DNA of 64,000 bases from Reyranella massiliensis 521 (GTDB lineage Bacteria; Pseudomonadota; Alphaproteobacteria; Reyranellales; Reyranellaceae), in contig NZ_HE997181.1 of assembly GCF_000312425.1 (NCBI RefSeq), positions 4,592,045 through 4,656,044 of the forward strand, written 5' to 3'. This document shows, in pieces, positions 1 to 8,001 of the stretch (the first letter of the stretch is position 1; each line of letters starts with the position of its first letter). The notes under the pieces were generated by a model. The model ran no database searches. It was not told where the DNA came from and worked only from the letters and a program-made list of their open reading frames with translations. A program made the position numbers and the translations under genes.

Positions 1-365
1 TTGCCGTCGTCGATGTCGACAAGCCTGGCCTCTATCGCTTCGACGACGGCACGTTGCGCACCGTCGCGGCCGTGGGCAGCCCCGACCCGCTGGAATTCTC
101 CGACGTGCGGGCGACCGACGCCAAGCTCAAGCCGCTGGTCGAGGCGACCAATGGCGGCCTGATGTGGCTCAGCGACCAGAACGAACCCGACATCCGCGCC
201 GTCCGTCCCGGCCGTGCCGCCGGCGGTTCCGACTGGATCGGCGTGCGCCGCAACGAAGGCTACACGGTCGCCGGCATCAACCAGCTGCCGCTGCTGCCCG
301 GCATCCTCGTGGCGCTGGCCTTCCTGTTGGCCATCGGCAGCGCCTGGTGGCGCGAAGGCCGCTGA
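1..365 (+). CDS. C-terminal end of a membrane-anchored protein (5' partial)
   Basis: The reading frame is open from the window edge (first full codon at base 3) to a TGA at 363-365, so only the last 120 or so residues are visible. They form a soluble, beta-rich stretch followed by one hydrophobic segment (LPLLPGILVALAFLLAIG) and a short basic tail, which puts the C-terminus at the inner membrane. The pattern of a long periplasmic or cytoplasmic domain with a terminal single helix resembles the glutamine-amidotransferase-like or VWA-like membrane proteins of alphaproteobacterial MoxR/BatA clusters, but the fold-defining part lies outside the window, so that assignment is only a guess. A weak 6-bp hairpin follows at 367-385. 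Confidence 0.6.
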   Translation, partial: AVVDVDKPGLYRFDDGTLRTVAAVGSPDPLEFSDVRATDAKLKPLVEATNGGLMWLSDQNEPDIRAVRPGRAAGGSDWIGVRRNEGYTVAGINQLPLLPGILVALAFLLAIGSAWWREGR

Positions 366-446
366 GAACGGCGGAAGCTGCCGTTACCAACCCGAAACTT
401 GATCGCCTGCCTCGTGGCGCCATTTTGGGCCCAAGAGGTAAATACC

Positions 447-1163
447 ATGATCGAACTCAGACCTTTCGAGAAGCTCGGCAAGTCGAACCACGGCTGGCTC
501 AACGCCAACTTCCATTTCAGCTTTGCCGAATACCGCAACCCGGAGCGTATCCATTGGGGCGCCCTGCGCGTGTGGAACAACGATCGCATTGCCCCGCAGT
601 CCGGTTTTCCGCCGCACCCGCATCGCGACATGGAGATCGTGACCTACGTCATCAAAGGCGCGATCACGCACAAGGATCACCTCGGCAACGAGGGCCGGAC
701 CGAAGCCGGTCAGATCCAGGTGATGAGCGCGGGCAACGGCATTCAGCACGCCGAGTACAACATGGAGCAGGCCGAAACCGAGCTGTTCCAGATCTGGATC
801 CTGCCTAACAAGCAGGGCGTACCGGCACGCTGGGAGACCGTACAGTTCCCGGCCGACGGGCGCGACGGCAGGCTGGTGCCTCTGGCATCGGGGCGCGGCG
901 ACGATGGAGCGATCCCGCTCTATGCCGATGGCTCGTTGCTCGCAGGCACCCTGAAGGCAGGCCAGTCGATCCGTCAGAAGCTCGGCGGCAAGCCCGCCTA
1001 CCTCGTACCGGCCAAGGGCAAGATCGAGGTACGGGGCAGCGACGGAAAGCCCGTGACGGCCAATGCACGCGATGGCGTCGCTGTCGTCGACCAGGACGAA
1101 ATCGAGCTCACGGCGCTCGAGGATGCCGAGATTGTGCTGGTCGAAACCGACAGGTTGAACTGA
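447..1163 (+). CDS. Pirin family protein
   Basis: The 238-residue product has the bicupin layout of pirins. The N-terminal cupin carries the metal-binding pattern: PHPHRD near residue 53 and the GNGIQHAE block near residue 95. Pirins bind Fe or Ni; some have quercetinase activity and others modulate transcription or metabolic enzymes, so the substrate here is unknown. The frame stays open further upstream, but ATG 447 has a purine-rich AGAGGTA eight bases before it and begins with the usual pirin N-terminus (IELRPFEKLG). The gene is monocistronic: an intrinsic terminator follows 25 bases after the stop. Confidence 0.9.
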   Translation: MIELRPFEKLGKSNHGWLNANFHFSFAEYRNPERIHWGALRVWNNDRIAPQSGFPPHPHRDMEIVTYVIKGAITHKDHLGNEGRTEAGQIQVMSAGNGIQHAEYNMEQAETELFQIWILPNKQGVPARWETVQFPADGRDGRLVPLASGRGDDGAIPLYADGSLLAGTLKAGQSIRQKLGGKPAYLVPAKGKIEVRGSDGKPVTANARDGVAVVDQDEIELTALEDAEIVLVETDRLN

Positions 1164-1187
1164 GCGTCGGTACAATTGACGCTAGAG

Positions 1188-1220
1188 ACCGGGCGGGCTT
1201 TGATCCGCCCGGTTTTCGTT
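1188..1220 (+). terminator. Rho-independent terminator of the pirin gene
   Basis: Perfect 9-bp stem ACCGGGCGG/CCGCCCGGT (1188-1196 with 1205-1213), loop of eight bases, then TTTTCGTTT. The T-tract runs straight into the GGGAGAGA ribosome binding site of the next gene, whose ATG is at 1233, so that gene must be transcribed by read-through or from a promoter inside or upstream of the hairpin. Confidence 0.85.
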
Positions 1221-1232
1221 TGGGAGAGACGC

Positions 1233-2006
1233 ATGGCCTACAAGGGCTTCGATCTGACGGGCAAGGTGGCGCTGGTGACCGGCGGCAATGGTGGCATCGG
1301 CCTCGGCATGGCCGACGCAATGGCAGAAGCCGGCGCCGACATCTGCATCTGGGGCACCCGCAAGGAAAAGAACGACGCGGCCGTCGCTCAGCTCAAGAAG
1401 CATGGCCGCAAGGTCCATGCCCTGACCGTCGATGTCGGGGACGAGAAGCAGGTCCAGGATGCCTTCGCCGAAACGATCAAGGTGATGGGCCATGTCGACA
1501 ATTGCGTCGCCAACGCCGGCGTCTCGGGCCGCGGCAAGGGCTCGCTCCTCGAGATGGACTACGAGGAATGGCGGCGCGTGCTGCGCGTCAACCTCGACGG
1601 CGTGTTCTTCACCTTCCGGGCGGCTGCCAAGCACATGGTCGAGCGTGGGCAGGGCGGCTCGCTGGTCGCCATGGCCAGCACGGCCGCCATCGAAGGCGCA
1701 GCGCGTTCGAGCCACTACGGTGCCAGCAAGGGCGGCGTCACCGCCATGGTACGAGCGTTGGCTGTCGAACTGGCGCGCTACAAGATCACCGTGAATTCGA
1801 TCCTGCCGGGCTGGATCGAGACCGAGATGACGGCAAATGCCGTGGCCAATCCGAAGTTCGCCGGCAACGTGCTGCCGCGCATTCCGAGCCGTCGCTGGGG
1901 TACGGGCGCCGATTTCGGCCCCATCGCCGTCTATCTGGCGAGCAGTGCCTCCAACTACACGACGGGACGCGACTTCGTTATTGATGGCGGTTATACGTTG
2001 TTCTAG
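1233..2006 (+). CDS. Short-chain dehydrogenase/reductase (SDR)
   Basis: This 257-residue classical SDR has the cofactor motif TGGNGGIG near residue 15, the NAG motif near residue 92 (CVANAGVSG), and the catalytic Tyr and Lys in YGASK near residue 162. Family members reduce or oxidise small alcohols, sugars or acyl-ACP ketones with NAD(P)H; the substrate cannot be read from sequence. The frame opens earlier (1176), but ATG 1233 follows a strong GGGAGAGA and starts with the usual cofactor-domain lead-in. The end DFVIDGGYTLF is typical. It sits immediately behind the pirin terminator and 52 bases before a secreted hypothetical protein. Confidence 0.92.
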   Translation: MAYKGFDLTGKVALVTGGNGGIGLGMADAMAEAGADICIWGTRKEKNDAAVAQLKKHGRKVHALTVDVGDEKQVQDAFAETIKVMGHVDNCVANAGVSGRGKGSLLEMDYEEWRRVLRVNLDGVFFTFRAAAKHMVERGQGGSLVAMASTAAIEGAARSSHYGASKGGVTAMVRALAVELARYKITVNSILPGWIETEMTANAVANPKFAGNVLPRIPSRRWGTGADFGPIAVYLASSASNYTTGRDFVIDGGYTLF

Positions 2007-2058
2007 CCCTAGCTACGTTCACGTCTGCATCAAAATCCGCACCCTCGGGGGATCAAAA

Positions 2059-2595
2059 ATGATGAATCGGTTTGCCGCTTGCCTCGCCGTCGTCGTCGCG
2101 CTTGGCGCCCTGCCGGCTGTCGCCCAGCCGCAACCCAAGCCCGTCGCGGCGCCGGGTAAGCCCGCGGCAGCGGCACCGGCCGGGGAAGATCGCTACATCG
2201 GCTACTACTATCCGAAGCCCAGCTCGACGGAGCACTACACCTCGCCGATGCAGACGATTGCCGGCACCGACCGCGCCCAGCGCGTGCAGTTCGCCACGGT
2301 CGTTTCCCAGGGCACGATCCAGTCCGCCTACCGGGTTCCCTACGCGGTCTTCGTGAAGGGCGAGAAGGCCGACAAGATGATCATCGTCGGGCTGCAGCCC
2401 GGCGAACTGGGCACGGTCTACCGCATGCGCGCGATCCTCGCGAACATGACGACCATGTCGCGCCTCTCGCCGTTCTTCCAGGAGCGCACGGTGGCGGAGG
2501 ACGCCAACTTCTTCGACCTGCTGAAGCTGCTCGGCTTCCAGCAGATCACCATCACCGACGGCGACAAGGTCACCCATCAGGTCAGCATCAAGTAA
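2059..2595 (+). CDS. Secreted hypothetical protein
   Basis: The 178-residue product starts with a clear Sec signal peptide (hydrophobic core AACLAVVVALGALPAVAQ, likely cut after AQ near residue 20), followed by a low-complexity Pro/Ala linker and a globular domain of about 130 residues with alternating hydrophobic strands. I do not recognise the domain. A TCGGGGGAT ribosome binding site precedes tandem ATG codons at 2059 and 2062. The gene is convergent with the following minus-strand SDR, with only six bases between the stops and no visible terminator. Probably a periplasmic protein of unknown role. Confidence 0.75.
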   Translation: MMNRFAACLAVVVALGALPAVAQPQPKPVAAPGKPAAAAPAGEDRYIGYYYPKPSSTEHYTSPMQTIAGTDRAQRVQFATVVSQGTIQSAYRVPYAVFVKGEKADKMIIVGLQPGELGTVYRMRAILANMTTMSRLSPFFQERTVAEDANFFDLLKLLGFQQITITDGDKVTHQVSIK

Positions 2596-2601
2596 GCCGT
2601 C

Positions 2602-3357
2602 TTATATCGCGTTCATGCCGCCGTCGATCACCAGCTCGGCGCCGGTCATGAAGCGGGACTCGTCTGAAATCAGGTAGAGCACGCCGTAGGCAATGTCCTC
2701 CGGCGTGCCGAATTCGCCGACCGGCACGCGCTGACGCGTGCGCTCGCGTGCCTTCTCGTTCGGCAGGATGCTCTCCCCCATCGGCGTGATGATGATGCCG
2801 GGATGCACGGAATTGCAGCGCACCTTGTAGCCCTTGCGCGCGCAATCGATTGCAACTGTCTTGGTGAACTGGCGCACCGCGCCCTTGCTCGCGCCGTAGG
2901 CCGAAAGGTCGGGTGTGCCTAGGAAGGCCGCGAGCGACGACAAGTTGACGATCGACCCGCCACCGGACGAACGCAGCGCAGGCACGCCATATTTACAGCC
3001 GAGGAAAACACCCTCGACATTGATCGACAGAATGCGGCGCCACTGCTCCAGGCTCTCGCTTTCGAAAGTCGAGGGAAACGGACCGGCGATGCCCGCATTG
3101 TTGACCAGCCCATTCAGCCGGCCCTCGCGCGCCAGGATGTCGTCGATGATGCGTTTCCAATCCGCTTCTTTCGACGTGTCCTGTTCCTCGAAGCGCGCCC
3201 TGCCGCCGATCTGCTGCACCGTCTCGAGGCCACCCGGCCGGTTGACGTCGGTGACGATCACGGTGGCACCTTCGGCCGCCAGGAGCTTTGCGGTGGCGCG
3301 GCCAATGCCCGATCCTGCGCCCGTGACGAGCACGACCTTGTCTGCAACGCGGCTCAT
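2602..3357 (-). CDS. Short-chain dehydrogenase/reductase (SDR)
   Basis: A 251-residue classical SDR: TGAGSGIG cofactor loop near residue 13, NNAG near residue 86, catalytic YGASK near residue 152, and a C-terminal VIDGGMNAI. The overall pattern is closest to the glucose-1-dehydrogenase and hydroxysteroid or cyclohexanol dehydrogenase group; a precise substrate is not supported. It is divergent from the HCCA-isomerase gene with 74 bases between the starts, so the two may share a control region. All catalytic residues are present. Confidence 0.92.
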   Translation of the reverse strand: MSRVADKVVLVTGAGSGIGRATAKLLAAEGATVIVTDVNRPGGLETVQQIGGRARFEEQDTSKEADWKRIIDDILAREGRLNGLVNNAGIAGPFPSTFESESLEQWRRILSINVEGVFLGCKYGVPALRSSGGGSIVNLSSLAAFLGTPDLSAYGASKGAVRQFTKTVAIDCARKGYKVRCNSVHPGIIITPMGESILPNEKARERTRQRVPVGEFGTPEDIAYGVLYLISDESRFMTGAELVIDGGMNAI

Positions 3358-3431
3358 GTTCTTCCTTCCCTCGATTTCCTTGTCGCGACGCTAGAAGCAG
3401 CGCAGGTTGGCGACAAGCAGGGGAGAAAACG

Positions 3432-4028
3432 ATGGCTCGCACGCTGGAATTCTACTTCGACTATGGCAGCCCCTACAGCTACCTGGCCGACACGCAGGTC
3501 GCCGCCATCGCCGCGCGCACCGGCGCCACCCTGGTCAGGAAGCCGATGCTGCTGGGCGGCGTGTTCAAGGCCACGGGCAATGCCTCGCCGATGACGGTGC
3601 CGGCGAAGTCGAAATGGGCCTCGGCCGACATGCCGATGTGGGCGAAGCACTATGGCGTGCCGTTCCAGCCCAATCCGCATTTCCCGGTGAATACGCTCGC
3701 CCTGATGCGCGGTGCCGCTGCAGCCGAAATCGACGGCCTGTTCGAGCGCTACCATCCGGCGATCTACAAGGCGATGTGGGTCGACGGGCGCAACCTCAAC
3801 GACATGAAAGAAGTTGCCGCCGTGCTCACCGCCGCCGGCCTCGACGCCGCAGCCTTCGGCCAGCGGATCCAGGATCAGGACGTCAAGGATCGCCTCAAGG
3901 CCACGACCGACGAGGCCGTGGCGCGCGGCGTGTTCGGCGCACCGACCTGCTTCGTGGACAGCACGATGTTCTTCGGCAACGATCGCCTGCCATTCGTGGA
4001 AATGGCCCTCAACGGAGAGCTTAAATGA
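3432..4028 (+). CDS. 2-hydroxychromene-2-carboxylate isomerase family protein (DsbA/GST-kappa fold)
   Basis: The 198-residue protein has the thioredoxin-like, helical-insert layout of HCCA isomerases: FYFDYGSPYSYLA at residues 6-18 with the conserved active-site Ser, and the GVFGAPTCFV cis-Pro block near residue 170. NahD-type members use glutathione to isomerise hydroxychromene carboxylate to benzalpyruvate in naphthalene breakdown. No other aromatic-ring genes are nearby, so here it may act as a general GST-kappa-like enzyme. The stop overlaps the start of the OmpA-like gene (ATGA), indicating translational coupling. Confidence 0.88.
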   Translation: MARTLEFYFDYGSPYSYLADTQVAAIAARTGATLVRKPMLLGGVFKATGNASPMTVPAKSKWASADMPMWAKHYGVPFQPNPHFPVNTLALMRGAAAAEIDGLFERYHPAIYKAMWVDGRNLNDMKEVAAVLTAAGLDAAAFGQRIQDQDVKDRLKATTDEAVARGVFGAPTCFVDSTMFFGNDRLPFVEMALNGELK

Positions 4029-4462
4029 AAAGACTTGGGGCGCTCGTCGCGGCCGGTACCCTCCTCGCCGCCCTGCCCTCGTTCGCACAGACCGTCGGCA
4101 CCTGCCCGCGCGGCGGTGGCAGCACCCAACCGCAGCCCGTGCGTATCCTGTTCGATCTCGGCAGTTCGCAGGTCCGGCCGGCCGAGAAGCCCGTCATCGC
4201 GCAGGCCGTCAAAACTGCCAAGGACCGGCAGGTTTCGGCCATCTGCCTGATCGGCCATACCGACAAGCTGGGCGACAAGGCCTACAACGAAAAGCTCGCG
4301 CGGGCGCGGGCGCAGGCCGTCGCCGCCGCGATGGTGCATGCCGGTTATCCGGGCAAGAACATCACGATCGTCGCCGACGCGGAAGCCTTCGGGAACATGA
4401 GCCTGGGCAAGGAGAACGCCTCGGAAATCGATCGCAAGGTGACGATCTTTTACGCGCGCTAG
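4025..4462 (+). CDS. OmpA-family peptidoglycan-binding protein
   Basis: The 145-residue product has a signal peptide (KRLGALVAAGTLLAALPSFAQ) and then a compact OmpA C-terminal domain: a FDLGSS strand start, the GHTD motif near residue 78, and the helix NEKLARARAQAV. OmpA-like domains bind diaminopimelate peptidoglycan, so a periplasmic wall-associated role is expected. There is no beta-barrel or lipobox; the mature protein would be free in the periplasm. Its start overlaps the isomerase stop by four bases. Convergent with the next gene, three bases apart. Confidence 0.88.
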   Translation: MKRLGALVAAGTLLAALPSFAQTVGTCPRGGGSTQPQPVRILFDLGSSQVRPAEKPVIAQAVKTAKDRQVSAICLIGHTDKLGDKAYNEKLARARAQAVAAAMVHAGYPGKNITIVADAEAFGNMSLGKENASEIDRKVTIFYAR

Positions 4463-4465
4463 ACG

Positions 4466-5458
4466 TCAGTCGGCGGCGTTCATCTCGATTGCGACCTTGC
4501 CGACCACCTTGCGGTCGATCAGGGCACGGAAGGCATCGGCCGCGCGCTCCATCGGGAACCGATGCGAGATGTGCGGCCGCATGACGCCGAGGCCCGCGAG
4601 CCGCGGCAGTTCCTCGACATAGTCGCGGCCGAGCTCCGGCGAGTGGCGCAGGATCGTCTCGCCGGCCCGCACGCCCAGTACCGTCAGCCCCTTGATCAGG
4701 ATGTGGTTGGACATGAGCTTGCTCGGCCCGCCCGAGGTGAAGCCCACGACCAGTAGCCGCGCGCCATAGGCGGCGGCCCGCACGGATTTCTCCAGCACCT
4801 CGCCGCCGACCGGATCGTAGACGACGTCGACGCCACGCCCGTCGGTCAGGCGCTTGGCCGCCGCGACGAAATCGTCGGTGCGATAATTCACGACATGGTC
4901 GGCGCCGTTCTGGCGCACGATCGCCAGCCGGGCATCGTCGCTGCCGGTGGCGATCACCGTGGCGCCGAGATGCTTGCCGAGCTGAACCGCCGCCAGGCCG
5001 ACGCCGCCCGAGGCGCCGTGAACCAGCAGCATCTCGCCCTTCTTGAGTTGGGCGCGATGAACCAGCGAATGGAAGGCGGTCTGGGCGGCGACCCTGAAGC
5101 CCGCACCCTCGGCATACGACCAGTCGGCCGGCAGCCGCAGGAGCTGGCCCTTGGCCGGCACGCGGACATATTCGGCAAAGGCACCCGGGCGGACGCCGAA
5201 GATCACCCGGTCGTCCGGCTTCCAGGTGGTTACGTCCGAACCGACGGCATGGACGACGCCCGCGCCTTCCATGCCCGGCACGAAAGGCAGCTCCGGCTTG
5301 TGCTGGTAGCCACCCGCCACCATCAGGACATCGGGGAAATTGACCGAGGCCGCGCCAACCCGGACCACGATGTCGCCCGGCCCCGCTTCGGGGATCGGGC
5401 GTTGTTCGATACGAAGGACCGAGGGATCGCCGAGGCGATCGCAGACGACCGCCCGCAT
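4466..5458 (-). CDS. NADPH:quinone oxidoreductase-like zinc-free MDR enzyme
   Basis: A 330-residue medium-chain dehydrogenase of the quinone oxidoreductase branch. The GroES-like N-domain lacks zinc-ligand cysteines, and the Rossmann domain has VHGASGGVGLAAVQLG near residue 145. Such enzymes reduce quinones or the double bond of enones and acryloyl-CoA with NADPH. It is the last gene of a minus-strand operon and begins four bases after the carbamoyltransferase stop, so it is co-transcribed with a sugar or metabolite carbamoylation module; whether it acts in the same pathway is not known. Confidence 0.9.
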   Translation of the reverse strand: MRAVVCDRLGDPSVLRIEQRPIPEAGPGDIVVRVGAASVNFPDVLMVAGGYQHKPELPFVPGMEGAGVVHAVGSDVTTWKPDDRVIFGVRPGAFAEYVRVPAKGQLLRLPADWSYAEGAGFRVAAQTAFHSLVHRAQLKKGEMLLVHGASGGVGLAAVQLGKHLGATVIATGSDDARLAIVRQNGADHVVNYRTDDFVAAAKRLTDGRGVDVVYDPVGGEVLEKSVRAAAYGARLLVVGFTSGGPSKLMSNHILIKGLTVLGVRAGETILRHSPELGRDYVEELPRLAGLGVMRPHISHRFPMERAADAFRALIDRKVVGKVAIEMNAAD

Positions 5459-5462
5459 CGGG

Positions 5463-7298
5463 CTAGTCGAGCTCGAAGGCGTTCTTGTAGTCGAGTTTCA
5501 GCGCCGGATCCTGATCTTCCTTCTTGAGGAAGCAGTTGCCGACCACCAGCACTTCGATCTCGCTGCCCATGAAGCAACGGAACGCGTCCTCGGGCGTGCA
5601 GACGATCGGCTCACCGCGGACGTTGAACGAAGTGTTCACCAGGACCGAGCTGCCGGTCTTGGCCCTGAAGGCCTCGAGGAGCTTGTGGAAGTCCGGGTTG
5701 GTTTCCGCGTGCACCGTCTGGATGCGCGCAGAGTAATCGACATGGGTGACCGCCGGAATGTCGGACCGCGGCACGTTCAGCTTGTCGATGCCGAACAGCG
5801 CCTGCTCCGCTTCGGTCATGGCGCGGCGGCGGTCTTCGTTCACCGGCGCGACCATCAGCATGTAGGGGCTCTCGGTCTTGATGTCGAAGTACTTCGACAC
5901 GTCCTCGCTCAGCACCGCGGGGGCGAAGGGACGGAACGATTCACGATACTTGACCTTGAGATTGAGCGTCTTCTGCATCGAGGGCGAGCGCGCATCGCCC
6001 AGGATCGACCGGGCGCCAAGCGAGCGCGGACCGAATTCCATGCGACCCTGCATCCAGCCCACCGCCTTGGAGTCGGCCAGCGCCTGCGCGGTCTGATCGA
6101 TCATCTCGGCGTGCGTGAGACGGGTGAACTTGGCGCCCGCCGCCGTGAGGCGCTCGGCGATCTCGTCGTCCTTGAACTCGGGGCCGAGATAGGAGCCCGC
6201 CATGCTGTCCATGTGGCCATTGAGCTTGCGCGCCTGGCCGAGGAACCCGTGATAGGCGGCGTAGGCCGCACCGACCGCGCCGCCAGCATCGCCGGCTGCG
6301 GGCTGCACCCAGATGCCGTCGAATATGTTCTCGCGCAGCAGCTTGCCGTTGGCGACGCAGTTCAGCGCCACGCCGCCGGCAAGGCAGATATTCTTGGCGC
6401 CGGTTTCCTTCTTCACCGACTTGCCGAGCCGGATCACGATCTCCTCGGTCACGGCCTGCACCGACGCCGCGAGGTCCATGTGATGCTGCGTGAGCTGCTG
6501 CTCGGGCGTACGCGCCTTGCCGCCGAACAGCGCGCCGAACTTGTCGTTCGTCATGCGCAGGCCGGTGCAATAGTCGAAATACTGCTGATCCAGGCGGAAC
6601 GAGCCGTCTTCCTTGAGGTCGACGATCTTGTCGAGGATCAGGTTCTTGAACTTGGGTTCGCCATAGGGCGCGAGGCCCATGACCTTGTACTCGCCCGAGT
6701 TGACCTTGAAGCCCGTATAATAGGTGAAGGCCGAGTAGAGCAGGCCGAGCGAGTGCGGGAAGTGGATCTCGCGCAGCATCTCGAGCTTGTTGCCCTGGCC
6801 CCAGGCCAGCGACGTCGTGGCCCATTCGCCGACGCCGTCCATGCACAGCACGGCGGCTTCTTCGTAGGGCGACGGGAAGAAGGCCGACGCGGCATGGCTC
6901 TGGTGGTGCTCGCCGAACAGCAGACGCTTCTGCCAGTCGAAGTCCGGCTCCCAGTGCTTCATCTCATCGCGCAGCAGCGTCTTCTGGAAGAGCTTCTCCT
7001 TCAGCCACAGCGGCATGGCCATGCGGAAGGACGTGAAGCCACGCGGCGCGTAGGCGAGGTAGGTCTCGAGCAGCCGCTCGAACTTCAGGAACGGCTTGTC
7101 GTAGAAGGCGACATAGTCGACGTCCGGCAGCTTGATGCCGGCGCGGTCCAGACAGAACTGGACCGCATTCTGCGGGAAACCCGCATCGTGTTTCTTGCGG
7201 GTGAAGCGCTCCTCTTGCGCAGCACTCACAAGGCGGCCGTCTTCAATGAGCGCCGCGGCGCTGTCGTGATAGAAGGCCGAGATGCCGAGCACCCGCAT
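5463..7298 (-). CDS. NodU/TobZ-type carbamoyltransferase
   Basis: The 611-residue enzyme has the two-domain plan of O-carbamoyltransferases: an ASKHA/Kae1-like N-domain (MRVLGISAFYHDSAAAL start, metal-binding GEHHQSHAASAF near residue 138, LAGGVALNCVANG near residue 330) and a YrdC-like C-terminal domain. TobZ and NodU move carbamoyl from carbamoyl phosphate through carbamoyl-adenylate to a hydroxyl of a sugar or antibiotic. Directly upstream in the same operon are a DUF5989 protein and an SxtJ-like membrane protein, the partners also seen next to SxtI-type carbamoyltransferases. No glycosyltransferase or polyketide gene is nearby, so the acceptor is unknown. Confidence 0.92.
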   Translation of the reverse strand: MRVLGISAFYHDSAAALIEDGRLVSAAQEERFTRKKHDAGFPQNAVQFCLDRAGIKLPDVDYVAFYDKPFLKFERLLETYLAYAPRGFTSFRMAMPLWLKEKLFQKTLLRDEMKHWEPDFDWQKRLLFGEHHQSHAASAFFPSPYEEAAVLCMDGVGEWATTSLAWGQGNKLEMLREIHFPHSLGLLYSAFTYYTGFKVNSGEYKVMGLAPYGEPKFKNLILDKIVDLKEDGSFRLDQQYFDYCTGLRMTNDKFGALFGGKARTPEQQLTQHHMDLAASVQAVTEEIVIRLGKSVKKETGAKNICLAGGVALNCVANGKLLRENIFDGIWVQPAAGDAGGAVGAAYAAYHGFLGQARKLNGHMDSMAGSYLGPEFKDDEIAERLTAAGAKFTRLTHAEMIDQTAQALADSKAVGWMQGRMEFGPRSLGARSILGDARSPSMQKTLNLKVKYRESFRPFAPAVLSEDVSKYFDIKTESPYMLMVAPVNEDRRRAMTEAEQALFGIDKLNVPRSDIPAVTHVDYSARIQTVHAETNPDFHKLLEAFRAKTGSSVLVNTSFNVRGEPIVCTPEDAFRCFMGSEIEVLVVGNCFLKKEDQDPALKLDYKNAFELD

Positions 7299-7316
7299 GG
7301 GACTGGTCCTACCCGA

Positions 7317-7469
7317 TTAGAAGAGCGTGTAGATGAAGGGCGCGATCGCCGACCCCTTGGTCAGCACGATCAGGCCACCGAAGATCACCATCATGATGAG
7401 AATCGGCAGCAGCCAGAATTTCTTGCGCTCTCGCATAAACTGCCAGAGTTCGGCAACAATGGAGCCCAT
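7317..7469 (-). CDS. DUF5989-family single-helix protein
   Basis: This 50-residue ORF is supported by context. It starts at ATG 7469 behind a GAAAGGA ribosome binding site, reads MGSIVAELWQFMRERKKFW and then one hydrophobic helix (LLPILIMMVIFGGLIVL) and ends FIYTLF. The basic motif just before one transmembrane helix is the hallmark of the small proteins found between SxtJ-like and carbamoyltransferase genes. It lies 18 bases from each neighbour on the same strand. It probably sits in the inner membrane as an accessory of the carbamoylation system; function unknown. Confidence 0.85.
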   Translation of the reverse strand: MGSIVAELWQFMRERKKFWLLPILIMMVIFGGLIVLTKGSAIAPFIYTLF

Positions 7470-7487
7470 GGCTCGGTCCTTTCGCGA

Positions 7488-7919
7488 TCAGAACTGGTTA
7501 CGCATCGATTGCGGCGGCGGCCCCGGCGGGTCGCGGTCGATCCAGTACGTCTTGGCGTTCCGGTCGAGCTTGAGCCGCAGGAAATCCTTGCCGAAGGCCC
7601 GCATCACGAGCCCGATCGGCATGATCGTCACGAAGAACAGCAGACCGAGGATGAGCGGGTTCATCACCTTGTAAAGGAGAAGCCCGAACTTCAGCCAAAG
7701 CCGGTTCAACGGAGCGAGGATCTTGGGGACGGTGAGCGCGACGACAAGAAACGCTACCGCAACGGGTAGCGTCCAGTGCCACGCCCAGCTGTGGTGCCAC
7801 AGCGAGAAGGCCGTAAGGATGCCGAAAAATCCGGCAAATACGAGACCGAAGCCGCGATCGGAGCCCGCCTGGACGTGCTCCTCTCGCGAAAAGTCTTCAT
7901 GAAGCTGGCTGGTCGCCAT
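7488..7919 (-). CDS. SxtJ-family membrane protein
   Basis: The 143-residue product has an acidic N-terminus, two hydrophobic segments near residues 27-62 (GLVFAGFFGILTAFSLW; LPVAVAFLVVALTV), and a further helix near residue 84 (VMNPLILGLLFFVTIMPIG), ending in a polar tail rich in Pro. The order SxtJ, DUF5989, carbamoyltransferase matches the association known from saxitoxin and other carbamoylation clusters, where SxtJ is of unproven function. It is the first gene of the operon. The 5' region (7920-8001) holds the terminator-like hairpin of the upstream TetR gene. Confidence 0.82.
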   Translation of the reverse strand: MATSQLHEDFSREEHVQAGSDRGFGLVFAGFFGILTAFSLWHHSWAWHWTLPVAVAFLVVALTVPKILAPLNRLWLKFGLLLYKVMNPLILGLLFFVTIMPIGLVMRAFGKDFLRLKLDRNAKTYWIDRDPPGPPPQSMRNQF

Positions 7920-7971
7920 TTTCTTAACGTTCGCGATTCCTTTTGGGGGCCCTTAACTCCCTGATCCCAAA

Positions 7972-7988
7972 CGCCAAGTCAATTGGCG
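7972..7988 (-). terminator. Probable terminator after the TetR gene
   Basis: Six-bp stem CGCCAA/TTGGCG with a five-base loop, followed on the minus strand by TTTGGG. It lies 13 bases beyond the TetR stop. The stem is short and the T-run weak, so this could also be an operator for the SxtJ operon. Confidence 0.4.
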
Positions 7989-8001
7989 ACCTCGTGAGCG
8001 G

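Noticed and set aside
5340..7769. 809-residue open frame on the plus strand
   Set aside because: It lies antisense to the carbamoyltransferase, DUF5989 and SxtJ-like genes. Its translation is low-complexity His/Arg/Glu/Val-rich with no domain, as expected for the antisense frame of a GC-rich gene.
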